This document shows, piece after piece, positions 48,493 to 60,820 of a stretch of 64,000 nt of DNA (position 1 is the stretch's first letter; the number at the start of each line of letters is the position of its first letter). A model generated the notes under the pieces. The model made no database searches. It was given only the letters and a program-made list of their open reading frames with translations, and was not told where the DNA came from. A program made the position numbers and the translations under genes. This DNA is from Cylicocyclus nassatus (lineage: Eukaryota > Nematoda > Chromadorea > Rhabditida > Strongylidae), in NCBI GenBank assembly GCA_958299035.1, contig CATQJL010000223.1, positions 82,353,322 to 82,417,321 of the forward strand. The letters run 5' to 3'.

Positions 48493-49097
48493 TAATAGTT
48501 GTGCACTAGCACAAAAATTGCAGCCACTCACTAAAAGAAAGGTAGAAATTGCGAGAAATCGCTAAAGAGTCATGAATTATTCTCAATTAAAGATTGTTGT
48601 AAAAAGGTGGTGTTTGTGGCACATTTCCACTTCATTCGCGTTTCGTTCGCAAAATAGAAAGATTGTAGCCCGGTTTTGAGATTTATAGGTTTCTAGGCCC
48701 CTAAGGGGAGCTCATTATAGAGATTGGGACAAGAATTAAAAAAATATTTTGTTGAGTCTGAGTGAGTCCACAGAGACAAGTAAATAATTCATTTCTTATT
48801 GTTGGATTAACAAATTGTTCATGAAAAACTGAGCATTAGGACTATTGAAAGTATATTGCTAAATGGGAAGAGAATGAGCCGTAGCCTATAGTCTTATGTC
48901 CATGTCCACTACTCAGATTCGGAGACTAGGCAAACATTAGAAGATATTCCAGAGAACTTTTCGAACGAATCCCGGGAAGAGACTCAGACAAGAAGGAGGG
49001 GAGCGTGAGAGTCAACGACATACCCTAGCAAAGCCAAAAAATGTCAATTACTGTAGGTTGTAAACCCCTTTATTAGCGCACCCGGTATAGTTGGGCC
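48493..49097. other. no recognised gene
   Basis: AT-rich flank to the right of the inverted-repeat element. No exon or repeat boundary was identified. Confidence 0.4.
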
Positions 49098-49307
49098 CAG
49101 GGCCTGCACCAGCTGGCAGGGGCAAGCTGGATATCGTTTTTGGGACAAAAAGCAAAGGGGATATCGTTCTTTTTTTTAGTCGACGTTTCTTTTTTTGGGG
49201 TTTTTTTAGGTTTAGGGTCTAGGGTCAAGAAGGGCTTCGTAAAACTTAGCGAAAATCAAGGGGACTTCGTTTGAAAATTCCCTGGTGCCAGCTCGTGTCG
49301 AGCCCTG
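49098..49307. mobile_element. CAGGGCTCGACACGAGCTGG-type MITE
   Basis: The ends CAGGGCCTGCACCAGCTGGC and the complement of GTGCCAGCTCGTGTCGAGCC are imperfect inverted repeats. The interior includes GCAAGCTGGATATCG and GTCGACGTTTCTTTTTT. Second copy at 52950-53167; a fragment (AGCAAGCTGGATATTG) at about 58716. Confidence 0.65.
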
Positions 49308-50377
49308 GTTAGGACGGGAAAATCTCGAAAATGTCATTACCGTAAGATTGACAACTTTTTGCTGCACTCCAAAATTCAAAACGTCACCTTTCATGGTTAT
49401 TTTGTGAAGTTCATGTTTTATTCATACTTCGAATTTGCAAAAGGTTCAAGAAAACAATCGTGAATAAATTTCCTTTGTCGAATATTTCGCGCAGTAATCA
49501 GCATAAGCTAGGTTCAAAGCTCGTTCAAGCCTTAGGACAGCTATGTTTGGGGGTAGCCCAAAGAGACTAAAGTACGCTAGCTACTTTCCAAATTTTCAAG
49601 ATCCTCTGAAAGTTTTCAAGGATTAGCCAAGAAGCTATTTGGATAATGAATTTCGTAAATCTTGTCAAGCGTTTAGCCACTCGCAAAGCACTTGCAGTTT
49701 TCATTTTGTACTATAAGTTGCACTTCTCAAAGTTTTTTCAAAATGATAGGCCAAGCTCAGAGTATAAATTGATTTGAGATGCAGCAGGTTCCGATTATCC
49801 ATGTCATATAAAAAAATCTTTTGAAGGGAAGGAAGGAAATTCTACTGACTTTTGAAAGACACTTGTAGGGAAGAGAAGCAGAAATTCTATGTCATTGATC
49901 AACGAACCACTTGTAGATTCTGCAGATTTCTAATTTTTTACAATACTCGTTCAAAAAAATGCGATGACTGCAATATTTGCCAAAATAAGAAGATTTTGCA
50001 TTTCAGAATGTTTAGAGTCGACAAGCCTAAAATTTAGGATTTCTGAAAGATAAACTTTCGCATAAAAGGAAATAGGAAATTCTGTGCCATTGACTATGAA
50101 ATAATCTAACTGCGCACTTATAGCAAAATTCTATGAGTCGATATTAAAAACAATATAGTGAACTCGATTACACTTAGTGCTAGAAGCTACGACTAAGGTA
50201 CAACCTGCGCATAAAGTATGCCCTTATCGGCTAGGTTGATGGAAACCACGCCCACTGCATGTTTTTAACTCAATTCATCATTCTTCGCCCTGGAAATCAT
50301 ATGTATATTACTCCCTGAGTAAAACACTTGCACGATAACGAAGTTCAGAAGGACGTCGTCTCAGGCGCAGGACAGAA
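49308..50377. other. no recognised gene; a Cys-rich frame at 49852-50037
   Basis: The frame 49852-50037 contains FYVIDQRTTCRFCRFL and CDDCNIC. A second, related block (AAATTCTGTGCCATTGAC) lies at about 50076. I do not regard either as an established exon. Confidence 0.35.
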
Positions 50378-50703
50378 ATGTGCCAAGAGGAATTCCCAGC
50401 AAATGACAGCGAACTTGCACTTATCCTTATGCATTTGCCCTTTGTCTCTTTTAGCCCTCTAGCAGTGGACAAGATTGACCATTCATGCGAAAGAAAAGGC
50501 AAAGAAGAATGTACACTGAAGTGACCGCGGGGTTTTTTTCGGAAACTTTTTTCTGCTGAAATGAGCATAAATCAGCTTTTTAGCGTGGGAAAGAAATGCA
50601 ACTCGAATAAGTTTTTGCTTTCAGTCTACTGGCGGCCTTATTTTTTCCGGAAAAAGAGGACGACATCTTGATAAAAGGATCAAATGAATTTTCTAAGCAC
50701 TAA
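50378..50703 (+). CDS. candidate two-exon gene, 73 codons, function unknown
   Basis: Exon 1 (50378-50520) starts MCQEEFPANDSELALILMHL and ends at AA/GTGACC. Exon 2 (50625-50703) follows an acceptor TTTTTGCTTTCAG and restores the phase to give CTLNLLAALFFPEKEDDILI and a TAA stop. The match of phase and the good acceptor favour a real gene; the donor is weaker. The open frame also runs upstream of the ATG to an in-frame stop near 50340. No domain or family was recognised. A coding-like block at 51371 may or may not belong to it. Confidence 0.35.
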
Positions 50704-51370
50704 TACTAAATATGAATTATTTTGATTGCATGCAAAAAAAACATGCTGCCTTCATAAGATTATGGCTAAGTAGATAAAAATTCGTGATTACTTCTGACAG
50801 GACGGAGGAGGGAGGGGATGGATGGGGGGGGGGGGAGAAGAAGGGACAGAAGTAGGGCTTTGTTGACATCAAAGTATGAACAAAGCTGCAAATTTGCCAA
50901 AAAATTGTTTGTTCACTTCTCTCTGCATGTTTCAGTATGATGAAAATTTATGGGCTATTTTGAAGATACTGCGGAATTCTCAAATATAAACACTTTTTTG
51001 ATTTTGTAAAATCAAAAATAATTCTATGCAAAAGTGAGTTTTTTGAAAATTCATTATCAAGCGATGACACATCTATCCTCGGTAACTTTGTGCAAAAATA
51101 AGCACCTGCCCTTGTTGAAAAAAGTGGAAATTCCCGTCATTTTACTTTAAAGCTTTACTCACACAGAACCTGATGATTTCTACTTGGTTTGCAGTTCTAA
51201 TCAGTGGTTACTAGCAGAATTTGAAAAAGAGGTTTCATTTTGAAATTATGATTTTGCAAAGTCATAATTATATCTCCTGACAGCCTTCTCGGTTATTATG
51301 TCTACTACTAACTTCCAGAATACTTTTTATGGTCTGTAATTTTTTGAATTTGAATACTGGGTGATGTCAG

Positions 51371-51580
51371 AATGACAATTACATTGAGTGCAGTGTCGGT
51401 GACAGAAGCACCGTTCTGAGGGATGGGGGAGGGAGAGAATTTTCTTCAAATAATGTGACGCATCGAAATTTTTTGGGATGCTTTCCGAGATCTTTGAAGG
51501 ACCAAGATCCCGATTTCCTAAGGGAGACGGTGCGGCAGCAGTGTCCCGAAATTTTTTGCACGGCTAGTTTGAGCTCTTAA
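51371..51580 (+). CDS. coding-like exon, Cys-containing, unknown family
   Basis: Follows an acceptor-like GGTGATGTCAG and runs 70 codons to TAA: NDNYIECSVGDRSTVLRDGG, then THRNFLGCFPRSLKDQDPDF and RETVRQQCPEIFC. The FLGCF motif with later cysteines faintly recalls WSC-type domains, but the rest does not fit. Treat as unassigned. Confidence 0.25.
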   Translation, partial: NDNYIECSVGDRSTVLRDGGGREFSSNNVTHRNFLGCFPRSLKDQDPDFLRETVRQQCPEIFCTASLSS

Positions 51581-52949
51581 GAAATTTCAAATACCAAACT
51601 CCTACAATTATAAACAGTCACTCATACAGTTTCATAATACATGAATGACTTCCAAAAATTTTGTGACCAGTTCCCATTCCGCCACTGATAGTGAGGTCAT
51701 AAAAAAGGCAAGGAAGCTACCAGAGTCTACTTCATCACAAAATTTCCTAATGGGACAATCGTACACATTCGCTCTCTCGTTCACTTTGGTGTTTTGCTCA
51801 TAGCGTGGAAATTACCTAATGAAAAGATGAAAGAGATAGGGCACAGCGCCAACTCTCCTAACAGAACGAACGAATGAGAAAAGATAATAATGACTGAAAT
51901 AGAGCGAGATAGGAGGAAAGACTAGATATGAACACCTAGGATATTTCGTGCTCTATAATATAATTTTACTAGACAGAATGTCGAAGGACTCTCAGAGCTC
52001 TATGACTCTGGTCAGGAATGTAGAACCCAACAGCCAAGAGCTATCAAACAAAAACCTTTTATGCAGATCGGGTGATGTGAGATTAGGATTTGCTATTTGT
52101 TCACCTACAGATGCTTGTTTTTTGAGGCTAAATAAATAAATTACATGTTGATCACAAGGAAATTGCAAGATTTGTCATTAGTGGCAGTTCAGCAAATCCA
52201 TCTATGATTTCTAATTCCTATTTACATTCACAGACAGGTTAACATATATTACGAGCATTAATTTGACTGAGTTGTATTAATCAGGATGAGAATATCATCG
52301 AGCATAAATAGTGACGCGAGATTCGAAGAAGAGTAAAGACTAGTCTGTTCGAAGAAACTCGTCCAAATTCTACCATTGTTACGAAAATTCGAAAAAGAAA
52401 GAACTGCAGAAATAATCAGCAGAAGAATCTGAGAAGGGGTGAAAATTCTTAGAGACGATAGAGCAAAATTTTCAATCACTGACGCATGACTAGACAACGA
52501 GAGCATTAGTTAAAAAGAACCATTACGTGCACGCAAATTCTTCAAAAATTTCACGCATGAAAACGATTTGAGGTCAAAAATTGCAAAGGAAGAAGAGTGC
52601 AAACAATGCACTTTGATATATTTTATCAAGGTCTGGACTTCTTAGAAGATACATTCAAAGTAAATTGTTCCCTAACGGATTACCAGGAGAAGACTGTTCA
52701 AGTGAAACAAGAGGGACAATTTTGGCGCGAGACAGCATGACGGTTTAGGAAATTTCTTTGCAGGATGGAGAAGGAGCAAAATTTTCGAATGAAGAAATGT
52801 CACAGCTGATCCACCCTCGAAAAAAGTTTGTTGAGCTAGTTTAAATTTTTGGTGACATAATTGGTCCTTTATATTTTGAACCAAAAACAAGTTAATTGCA
52901 GTTTCATAAAGATTGTAGGCTGGTCAAAGATTTCGGCACCTCTTGAGGG
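51581..52949. other. no recognised gene
   Basis: Purine-rich on the plus strand with short frames (e.g. 51948-52139). No domain, splice chain or transposon end was seen. Confidence 0.4.
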
Positions 52950-53167
52950 CAGGGCTCGGCACGAGGTGGCTAGTTGAAAATGCAACAAACGAAGTCCCCT
53001 TTGACCCCCCACCATAATCCCTAAAAAATCACCGAAGAACGAAACGTCGACAAAAAAAAAACGTCGCAATTTTTGTGTCTTTTCGGTCTCAAAAAACGGA
53101 ACCCCCTTTGCTTTTGGTCCAAAAAACAATACCCAGCTTGCTTACAAGCCACCTGTGCCGAGTCCTG
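52950..53167. mobile_element. CAGGGCTCGGCACGAGGTGG-type MITE, second copy
   Basis: The ends CAGGGCTCGGCACGAGGTGG and CCACCTGTGCCGAGTCCTG are inverted repeats, and the interior matches the 49098 copy in inverted orientation (AACGTCGACAAAAAAAAAACG, CCCCCTTTGCTTTTGG). Confidence 0.7.
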
Positions 53168-56100
53168 CTTGAGGGAAGGGAAAATGGGTATAATCGGGAA
53201 AGGTCTTATAGGAAGCAAATTTTGAAACTGCTGCAAAAAGTGTTTCTAGATGTAATGAAAAAAAAGTCAAGCAAAACCACTTTTGGTAAGATGAATAGCA
53301 ATCAGTTCTTGGAATCAATACAAGCGAGTTATGCTATTTTTATCACGATCAAAATTCAATGGAAAATGCGTTTAGAACGAACTTTCATGCACTAACAATT
53401 TCATGTACTGAAACGTTGTTAAGATATCATAAGCACTACTATTACCTCGACGTTTGAAGGTACACTAGGACTTGAGACATTTGAAAATAGCACAAAAAAC
53501 ATTGAGTTAAATTTTCACTGATTAGACATTTGCATAACATCTGCAATAGCAAAATTTGATATTAAGACGCGAGACATGATGAGAGCTAACAAAACACTGC
53601 TAATCTAAAAAATGGTGACAAAACAATTCACATAAGCCGCCAGTCGTCGTAGTAATAGCTCATGAATTTCCAAGTATTTTCAGTCTCGTCAACGAAAAGG
53701 AAAAAAATGAACACGTGGATAAAAGTCAAATGAAAGGTAAACACAAAAGAATCCATCTACGTAAACACCAAAAACCCAACTTGATGAAAGTAGGCACTTG
53801 ATCAGAAGTAGCGGTAGGAGGGGGGGGGAGGATAGGTGGGTAGGCCAAAGAACAAAGGCTCGCGGTTAATTTTACCAAAAACAAATCGTTTCATTGAAAT
53901 TTGGTAGTTGAACGACCAAAACTGTGCAAAAAGGAATCATTCATATGTTTGCGATATGTTCAAATTTAAGCACCTACGCATTTCAAATACAAAATCTGGC
54001 AGAGCTGAGGAGATCTCGTGAGCTTAGTTCTCCTAATATTGAAAAAACCTCCATCAGTTCTATATTAACAGGGTCAAAATAAGGGTATTTTGTTTGGTGT
54101 GGATCACCAAGTATAGAAAGAGATTCCTTTTTGTTAGTTCAAATAGCTTGAAATGTGAACAAAAGCTTTTGAGCTAATGGATTTTCCCCTCTCTTCTTTA
54201 ATTCGCCCGAACATTCTGATCTTTGCTTTCTTCATTGATTTATTGATTGATAAGATCACCTTCCGATCAATGAACAGCGTATTTAGCCACAGTTACATTG
54301 GACTGACTGCTTAAAGCTAAAGTGAACCGGAATAAATTTTAGAAAATGTTCAATGATACGAACTCCTTAGTGTCTAAACGGGTGCAGATAATAACGCAAA
54401 GTGGTCTACCTAATTATTCAGCTCTCTCGTTCATAATGTCAAGCCATGACTAAGGCGAAAATAACAACAACAAGGACATTGCTTTGAACTGATTATGATT
54501 GGAAAATTTGGGGGAGGGATAAGTAATGAAAATTCTATTACATATAGCTGAATGTGTCTGTCTAGTCTGTTTCTATCTTTATTTGCACGTCTTTGGAAGA
54601 CTTAAGTTTTCTCACCATAACAGAATCATGAAAAAACTTACTTGCGATTACGAATGGTTACGTTACCACAGGGAGGGGCCTATAATCTAGGGTAGAGCTC
54701 TTAATACGCTAACCATCGAAGCATACCAAACAAACATGATACATGGGAAGTTAGACTGCGATATTGCTGTTGTAATACAGTATAGGAAAAGAACCGGAGT
54801 AAGTTTACATAGGCAAAACTCATCAATTACGGACCATGCTTGAACAGTAAGACTATAAAAGCGAATATGCGATAAGCGCGTCATCAGCTATTCTTCCACA
54901 ACAAAGAACCTTTCCCTAAGAATGAGTCAAAGACTTATTCAATGGATATAAGCGGAACTAGCTTGATAAAATCTTCCTCGATAAAACTGAGGAAGTACAT
55001 CGGTGACGAATCAAGCACAATATGATAGAAATAAATTTCTAGTATCTAAGTTTGGAAAGGAAAGAGGAATGGTGAATAGTTTACTACTTTACAAAAACAA
55101 CGCTTTTCGATATTCTCCTTTCACAAAAAGTAAGCCCTTCGGAAAAAATTTTTTTCACCTGCACCATTTATCATAACTCATGTATGTAGTAGCTTCAATT
55201 TACCTCTCCTCCCCCCCCCCCCTATCCTTCCCCTTTTAAAAGTTTATCCATATTAAGATTTTCTCGGCAATTTAAAAATGCACGTAAGTCAATTGTGCCG
55301 TTTTAAGTAAAGAAAAACGCAGCTCAACAAGCACTTTTGTGACCAATCCTTCTTTCGACCGCTAGAAGCTGGCTGGTGTCACGCCAAAACGTTGGGCTGG
55401 TTTTCAACCTAATTTTTCTATAAGAAAATTTATCAGTTATTCTTAGGACTTGATAACGGACAAAAATCAGGACGATGTAGATGTTAAGTGATCACATCCT
55501 CTTTGCGTTGTAACATACATTTTTGGCAGCTTCTCGCGCAAATGGCCAAAAAAGCAAGCAAATGAAAACTTGTTCTATTTATAGTCCGTAATCACTCATC
55601 TCCTAGGTGGATGAACAGATGTATCTAAAACAAAGATGATGAACGAGTTCGATGTGTGGAGGGTACCGGACATTCTGTCGAGTGCTGCTGTTCGGGAGAC
55701 ATTTACCAACCACAAAAGTTTGCGCTTGTGTCATCACTCGTTAGACTTCATTACGTCGTCTACCACAATGCGCCTGACGTAACCACATCAACTGGGGAAT
55801 ACTAAAATTTGTTACAATTCTGCGTACAGAAAGTGCAAAGAGCCAAAATGTAATACTCTTCGCGATTCTAACGTTTTTGAGCTAGTATTAGGTTGTCCTA
55901 TAAAATACTTTTTGGTTTCATTGGGTATTATTCAATAGAGCAAAGCAAGCTCTACAAAATGGTCACCAAAGATCCACCTAAGTCCTGATCCAGATTTGTA
56001 AAGTTTGGAGCTAAAACTAATAATTTACAACTACATTGAAAATCGGATCTTCTTTCAGAAACTTCTCAAAAACCTTCAAGTTGGCCGTCATACAGTAGAC

Positions 56101-57344
56101 ACCAATGGCGATCTCATCAGGATTTCGGTCCGGAGGGGGGGGGGGGAGGGGAGGAAGGAAAGAAATTTTTTTTTGCGATGGAGGTGCATGGCATTAGCTA
56201 TGCACAAAAAAATTTTTAAGGTGCTTCACAAATATCGATGACCCGAAATTTCAAAAAAGGGTCCTGCTGCTACGCTTCCGAAAAAAATTTTTTACGAATC
56301 TAAACTGATTTTTTGAAAATTGAAAAATATAGTTGATAATCTAAACGCATAAAGAAGTTACTTGTACGTTTTTACTCATGTATGTAAGTAAATTCCAGAA
56401 TGTTCGCGACCCATTCTCGTCCCCACCCCCTCGTCGGCCAGTGGTAGACTCGTATAGTATCCATAGTACTCATATAGTACCTTGCTGGATTTTTTCCTCG
56501 GCTCAAAGTCGAGAAAAATAATAGCTCAAAATTGCAAAATTACCACTTTTTCGTTTTTTTTTTGTATTAAACTTGGTACTCCTCGATTATCAGCGCATGC
56601 AAGGATATATTGGTACCGTTTGTTTGTAAGGTACACAGAAGTTTTCTAGAATTATACTGATTAAGGCTTGCAGTATACAATGACATATATGGGAGAAGCT
56701 GAGAAAGCAGTTTGCTATTTTTAAACTATTATATTATTTTACTCGATTATACACGCAAAAATGATTTAGCAAGTCATTTATGTATCTACTATGTATTTCT
56801 GTAAGAAGACTGATTTGGAGTTTCGTAGGAATTTTTTGTTTGCAAACCATTCTTCAAAATTACAGGTGTAACCTTTTAGAAGAAGACAGGCAGAATGGTT
56901 AGGATATCTTCACTTTCAGAGGAAATCCTAGAAATTCAAATTGCACGGCTCCCTTAATTCACAAAAACTTGAACGCTTCATTATGAATTGGCTGAAAATG
57001 CCATAATATGCATAAAAAAGGAATAAACCCATAAGAGAAAAAACTCTTTATATAGACTATAGACGTACTCACCGAAGAAAACGACATAGAGTCTGTCTCC
57101 ATCGGGATCACGTTAAAACGCTGGAATAAATTTGCGCGCCCGCTGCGCATGCTCTGCATTGCGCACATTATTGGAGAGAGCGAAAATTAAAGAGAGAGCA
57201 GACAAGCAGGCCGTAGGCGTGAAGCAAAACTACTGCAATGAGGACTCCTGCCATGCCATTTTGGCCTGATTGGGTTAAGACAAACTGTAGCTTGTCACTC
57301 TTGTCTTGGCCAAACCCGCGCTCCTATGCAGGTTAAGGAAACTA
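53168..57344. other. 4-kb stretch without an established gene
   Basis: Three G/C homopolymer tracts (about 53819, 55210, 56137) punctuate AT-rich DNA. Near 57060-57168 (minus) an ATG frame MRSGRANLFQRFNVIPMETD ends at a donor TCG/GTGAGT and could join after ATTTTCAG to PIHNEAFKFL and a stop. The other strand at 57113-57258 is also open (ERADKQAVGVKQNYCNEDSC). I cannot decide between them. Confidence 0.35.
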
Positions 57345-58364
57345 TTAGGTCGTTCCGAAAGTAATATCGCTTTTTTCAAAGGTACGCCACATCTCGTGGA
57401 AAGAAGATTTGTAGGAGATCTTGGCAGCATTCGATGCAGCATTTCATCCTCTTTCTAGTGGTTAAAATTTCATTGCATAATATTCATAGAGCTCTCGAAA
57501 AATTACCAAAATCTACGACTCATGCTTTTTGCCATAGTCAAGTTCGGTTATTTTTCTAATTTTTTGTACTGACTCCCCGAAGAACTACAAGTAATGTACA
57601 GCTAGAGCAAACCCTATAGGATACAAAACAACTTTTTCCTTTTCTTTAGCCAGTCTCTTAGAATTTCTGAAACCAATTTTTTAATGCTATCAAATTCCTT
57701 ATTTGATCAGCTAAAACCTCACAGAACAATAACCGGCGAGCAACTTGGGTGTCATTCGATGCAGCTTTTTCTCCTCTTTCTACCAGTCATTTTTGTTTTC
57801 CGATTCATAAAGTTTTCCGGGATAAAAGCATCATAATTCAGGTTCTCCAGGGCGCTTCAGGCTGTACCCGAAGTTTCCGAAAGTTGCTAATCTGAAGCGG
57901 TAAACGCTCGTTTGCTTCGTGAAATTGATGTAAAATCATAATTCATCTTTGTAAGTTTCAAAATCCGAAGATTCATTGGTGTTTGATGCATTTGTGTCTG
58001 CGACGAGCCTGCTAAAATTCGGTACTTCCAATAAAAAATTTATACAAAAATTATGAAGAGCTATGGAAAGTAGGGAAAAATGATGCTGTTTCCTGTAGGG
58101 TTTCCTCTATTCACGCATTACTTGAACTCCTTCCGAGGGTTGTTACAAAAATGTAGAAAAATTGGGAAACTTGATCTTTTCAAAAAGCATAGGTCGCACA
58201 TTTTCGTAATTTTTTAGAAGCTCATTGATTATTATACAATGACATTATAACCATTAGAAAGAGGATGAAATGCTGCATCGAATGTTACCAAGTTTTACAA
58301 ATCTTCTTTCCACGAGATGTGGCGTATTTTTGGAAAAAGCGACATTACTTTCGGAACGACCTAA
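57345..58364. mobile_element. mariner-like element, TTAGGTCGTTCCGAAAGTAATA termini
   Basis: Termini TTAGGTCGTTCCGAAAGTAA and its complement, next to TA. The subterminal blocks ACGCCACATCTCGTGG / CCACGAGATGTGGCGT are mirrors, and several inner blocks recur within the element (e.g. TTCGATGCAGC...TCCTCTTTCTA). 1020 bp, no transposase. Confidence 0.8.
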
Positions 58365-58371
58365 TATTTTA

Positions 58372-58611
58372 TTTCCTGCTGTTGAGAATTTTTCGAATGA
58401 ACTAGCACGTCACAAACTTCGCCAGAAAAAATCAAATGCACTTGATCCGTTCGTGGGAAGCATGTATAACTGCGTAGAAAAGTGTGTTTCTGACAGTTTC
58501 ATCACTAAAAGGATGAGATGAGAACACATTGTGGAAGAAATGCTTCATATGGCGAATTTGTCGCAGAGGGAGAAAGAACATGAAGCAGATGCGCATAGCA
58601 CAACTGATTAG
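58372..58611 (+). pseudogene. coding-like frame with one in-frame TGA
   Basis: Directly right of the mariner-like element, one frame reads FPAVENFSNELARHKLRQKK and NALDPFVGSMYNCVEKCVSD, meets TGA at 58519-58521, then continues EHIVEEMLHMANLSQREKEH...HSTTD to a stop. The composition is protein-like on both sides of the TGA. Family unknown. It may be a gene fragment inactivated around the time of the insertion, or two exons. Confidence 0.3.
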
Positions 58612-59325
58612 ATCTATTGCCAGACTCATTTCCGCTGCAAGTGACATGATTTGCAAGGTGCAGGAAGCTATAACTTCGCTCTGATATTACAAGAGTACAA
58701 ACTAGGGATCGCCAAAGCTAGAGCAAGCTGGATATTGTTTTTGATGGAGATATCGTCTCTTGCGGAGTCTGGAGGCGGAGCTCTGGAAAAATTACGGAAA
58801 AATACATTAGCATCGAACCTATAGAACAGAAAGTTTCCATCTACATCTCACTGGTTTGAATTCAAAACCTGCCATTTTACATTTGACGCGATCTCGCATG
58901 GTACGGAGGTACCAGCTGATGCTGAGCTAAACCCGCCCCTTTGCACATTAATTTTTCAAAAATGTTTCCACAAATTGTGTATTCATGCCAAAAGTTTCCA
59001 TTAGCACTACAAGAGTTGTCAAAAGCTATAACATTCTTAAAATTTTGCGAAATTAAGAGGAAAGTGTTCAAAACTACCTGGTTCCGTTCATGCCTAGCCC
59101 CGGTAAGTAAGCGAAGAGGAAGCGACCCTCTTGCTAAAGCATAAAATTCAGTTCACTCGGTGTACGGGTGAAGGAAAAAAGAGTTGATCCTGTAGATGAC
59201 AAAGTTGTGGAAGATACGACAATTTAGAAGAAGACTTGTGTTGCGCAAAAAAATACTGGGATTTCCCAGTGATGTGCATTTAGGTAAACAAGAAAAACCT
59301 TAATAATAGCTAACAACGAAAAATA
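58612..59325. other. no recognised gene
   Basis: Includes a fragment of the CAGGGCTCG MITE family near 58716-58760. Otherwise AT-rich, with no supported exon. Confidence 0.4.
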
Positions 59326-60244
59326 TTAGGTTGTTGCAAAAATAATGTCCGTTTTGCAAATTTTCACTCTGGAAGGGTATAACTTCGTTCAGTCTTCATA
59401 TTTTTGAATGCAGTAAAGACCATCAAAAACAGCAAACCTTTCGTAATTTAGCGCGCACCTGCTCGTACTGATATCGCAAACGGGAAGAAAACCATGCGTC
59501 AAAAAAGTGGAAGTTTTTCTTTTGAAAACCTCTTCTTTGAGAGCTTACAACTCCCTTCAAGTTTTGTTCTTATGGCTGCCAATCAGCTTATTTTGTAGCA
59601 GCAGGTCATGAGTTTATGTTTGTATAGAAAAGACTTCAACGAAAGAGTTCTGCGAAAAGAAAAGATAAAAATTCAAAAATGTTCACTTTTTGAGCCTATT
59701 TCTTGTAGGCTTGTGAGTGCCAAATTATAAAAATTTGGAATTCTTCGTGCACTGAATAGCTAAGTTTCTCTTCAGATATTGTAGTTAAGGTGTGCTTATC
59801 TCAAGCTTACAGAAATGGGCGAAGCTTTGGCGATTGCCTTAATTATGAGAAATTCCTGACCCATAGAATGCTAGCAGTAAGTATCTATTTTGAGGCGTCA
59901 ATTTCTCAGTCCAGATATCTCCAAAAACCTAGATGAGCATGCAGTAGATAAACAATCTTCATTCAATACAGATGCTATGTTTTCAGAAGAATTCGTTTAT
60001 TTGCTCCTGAATTGTGGTCAAGAAACTGAAAGCTATGAAATTTCGATTTTGAGTGCGGATGTGCAAAATGCTGGTGAAATTCTGACAGAAGAGGATAGCA
60101 GCTTATTTTTACCACCGTTAGAAAGTACATGGAGAAAGCTTTCCAATGATGTGCAGATTCTATATTGTAATAGAAAGTTTGACGGAGAAAAGTTGTTTGG
60201 AATCTAGGCCTAGAAAAACGGACATTATTTTTGCAACAACCTAA
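59326..60244. mobile_element. mariner-like element, TTAGGTTGTTGCAAAAATAATG termini
   Basis: The ends TTAGGTTGTTGCAAAAATAA and the complementary TTATTTTTGCAACAACCTAA adjoin TA. It is a sister of 37058-38116. A plus-strand frame in the right third (59890-60207; EEFVYLLLNCGQETESYEIS, PPLESTWRKLSNDVQ) is partly preserved in the sister copy with stops. Confidence 0.8.
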
Positions 60245-60414
60245 TACATTATCCATTCTCTAGATAGTCGAGAACGCTTCCTGTATTAACAAGTTCATGT
60301 CGCGCTCTAACGAGTTCCATATAATTTACCACTCAAAATTCGTGAGAAAACAGGTACGAGCCAGTTAAACGACGCGCAACAGCTTTCTTGAGTATCCTAA
60401 TCTCAAAATAGATG

Positions 60415-60820
60415 GTAAAGGCTGCTGCATGACGAAGGCGCAGAAGTAGTATATATCAGCTGAGCGGGCGCGAACGCGGCGCGCACGTATCTCACCGTTG
60501 TAAACCCTGCGCCTAAAGGGCCGGGCATACTTCACGCGATTTCAGTCGCGACGCGATTTGGCAGTGTTCCAACTGTCCATAACTCACTGCAAGCACATTT
60601 CAAATGTATAAAAGATAGGGCATTTTATCAATTCCTGTAAGTTATACACACTTTGCATGTACAGTTTGCTAGTGTTGGATCTGAAGACTTCTGGCGAATT
60701 GCCAAATCGCGTCGCAACTGAAATCGCGTGGAGTATGCCCGGCCCTTAATGCGTCCTACAACTAATAAAACAGCAATCGCGCCCAAAGGTATTGCGCCTT
60801 CGTCGTGCAGCAGCCTTTAC
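60415..60820. mobile_element. foldback element enclosing a Harbinger-like MITE
   Basis: The outer arms GTAAAGGCTGCTGCATGACG and the mirror CGTCGTGCAGCAGCCTTTAC enclose GAAGGCGC / GCGCCTTC and then a second, nested palindrome. Confidence 0.75.
60517..60746. mobile_element. Harbinger-like MITE with TAA target duplication
   Basis: Termini AGGGCCGGGCATACT and AGTATGCCCGGCCCT are inverted repeats, flanked on both sides by TAA. A 3-bp TWA duplication and a GGGC-rich terminus are typical of PIF/Harbinger elements. The subterminal CGCGATTTCAGT...CGACGCGATTTGGC is mirrored. Confidence 0.75.

Noticed and set aside
49852..50160. Possible relic of a nuclear-receptor second zinc finger (VIDQRTTCRFCRF, and a related block downstream)
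   Set aside because: The spacing from the ID pair to the CRxC motif is two residues short, and the following KC.xxGM element is absent.
57170..57258. Hydrophobic minus-strand frame MAGVLIAVVLLHAYGLLVCS as a signal peptide
   Set aside because: It stops after 28 codons with no usable donor, and the opposite strand is equally open.
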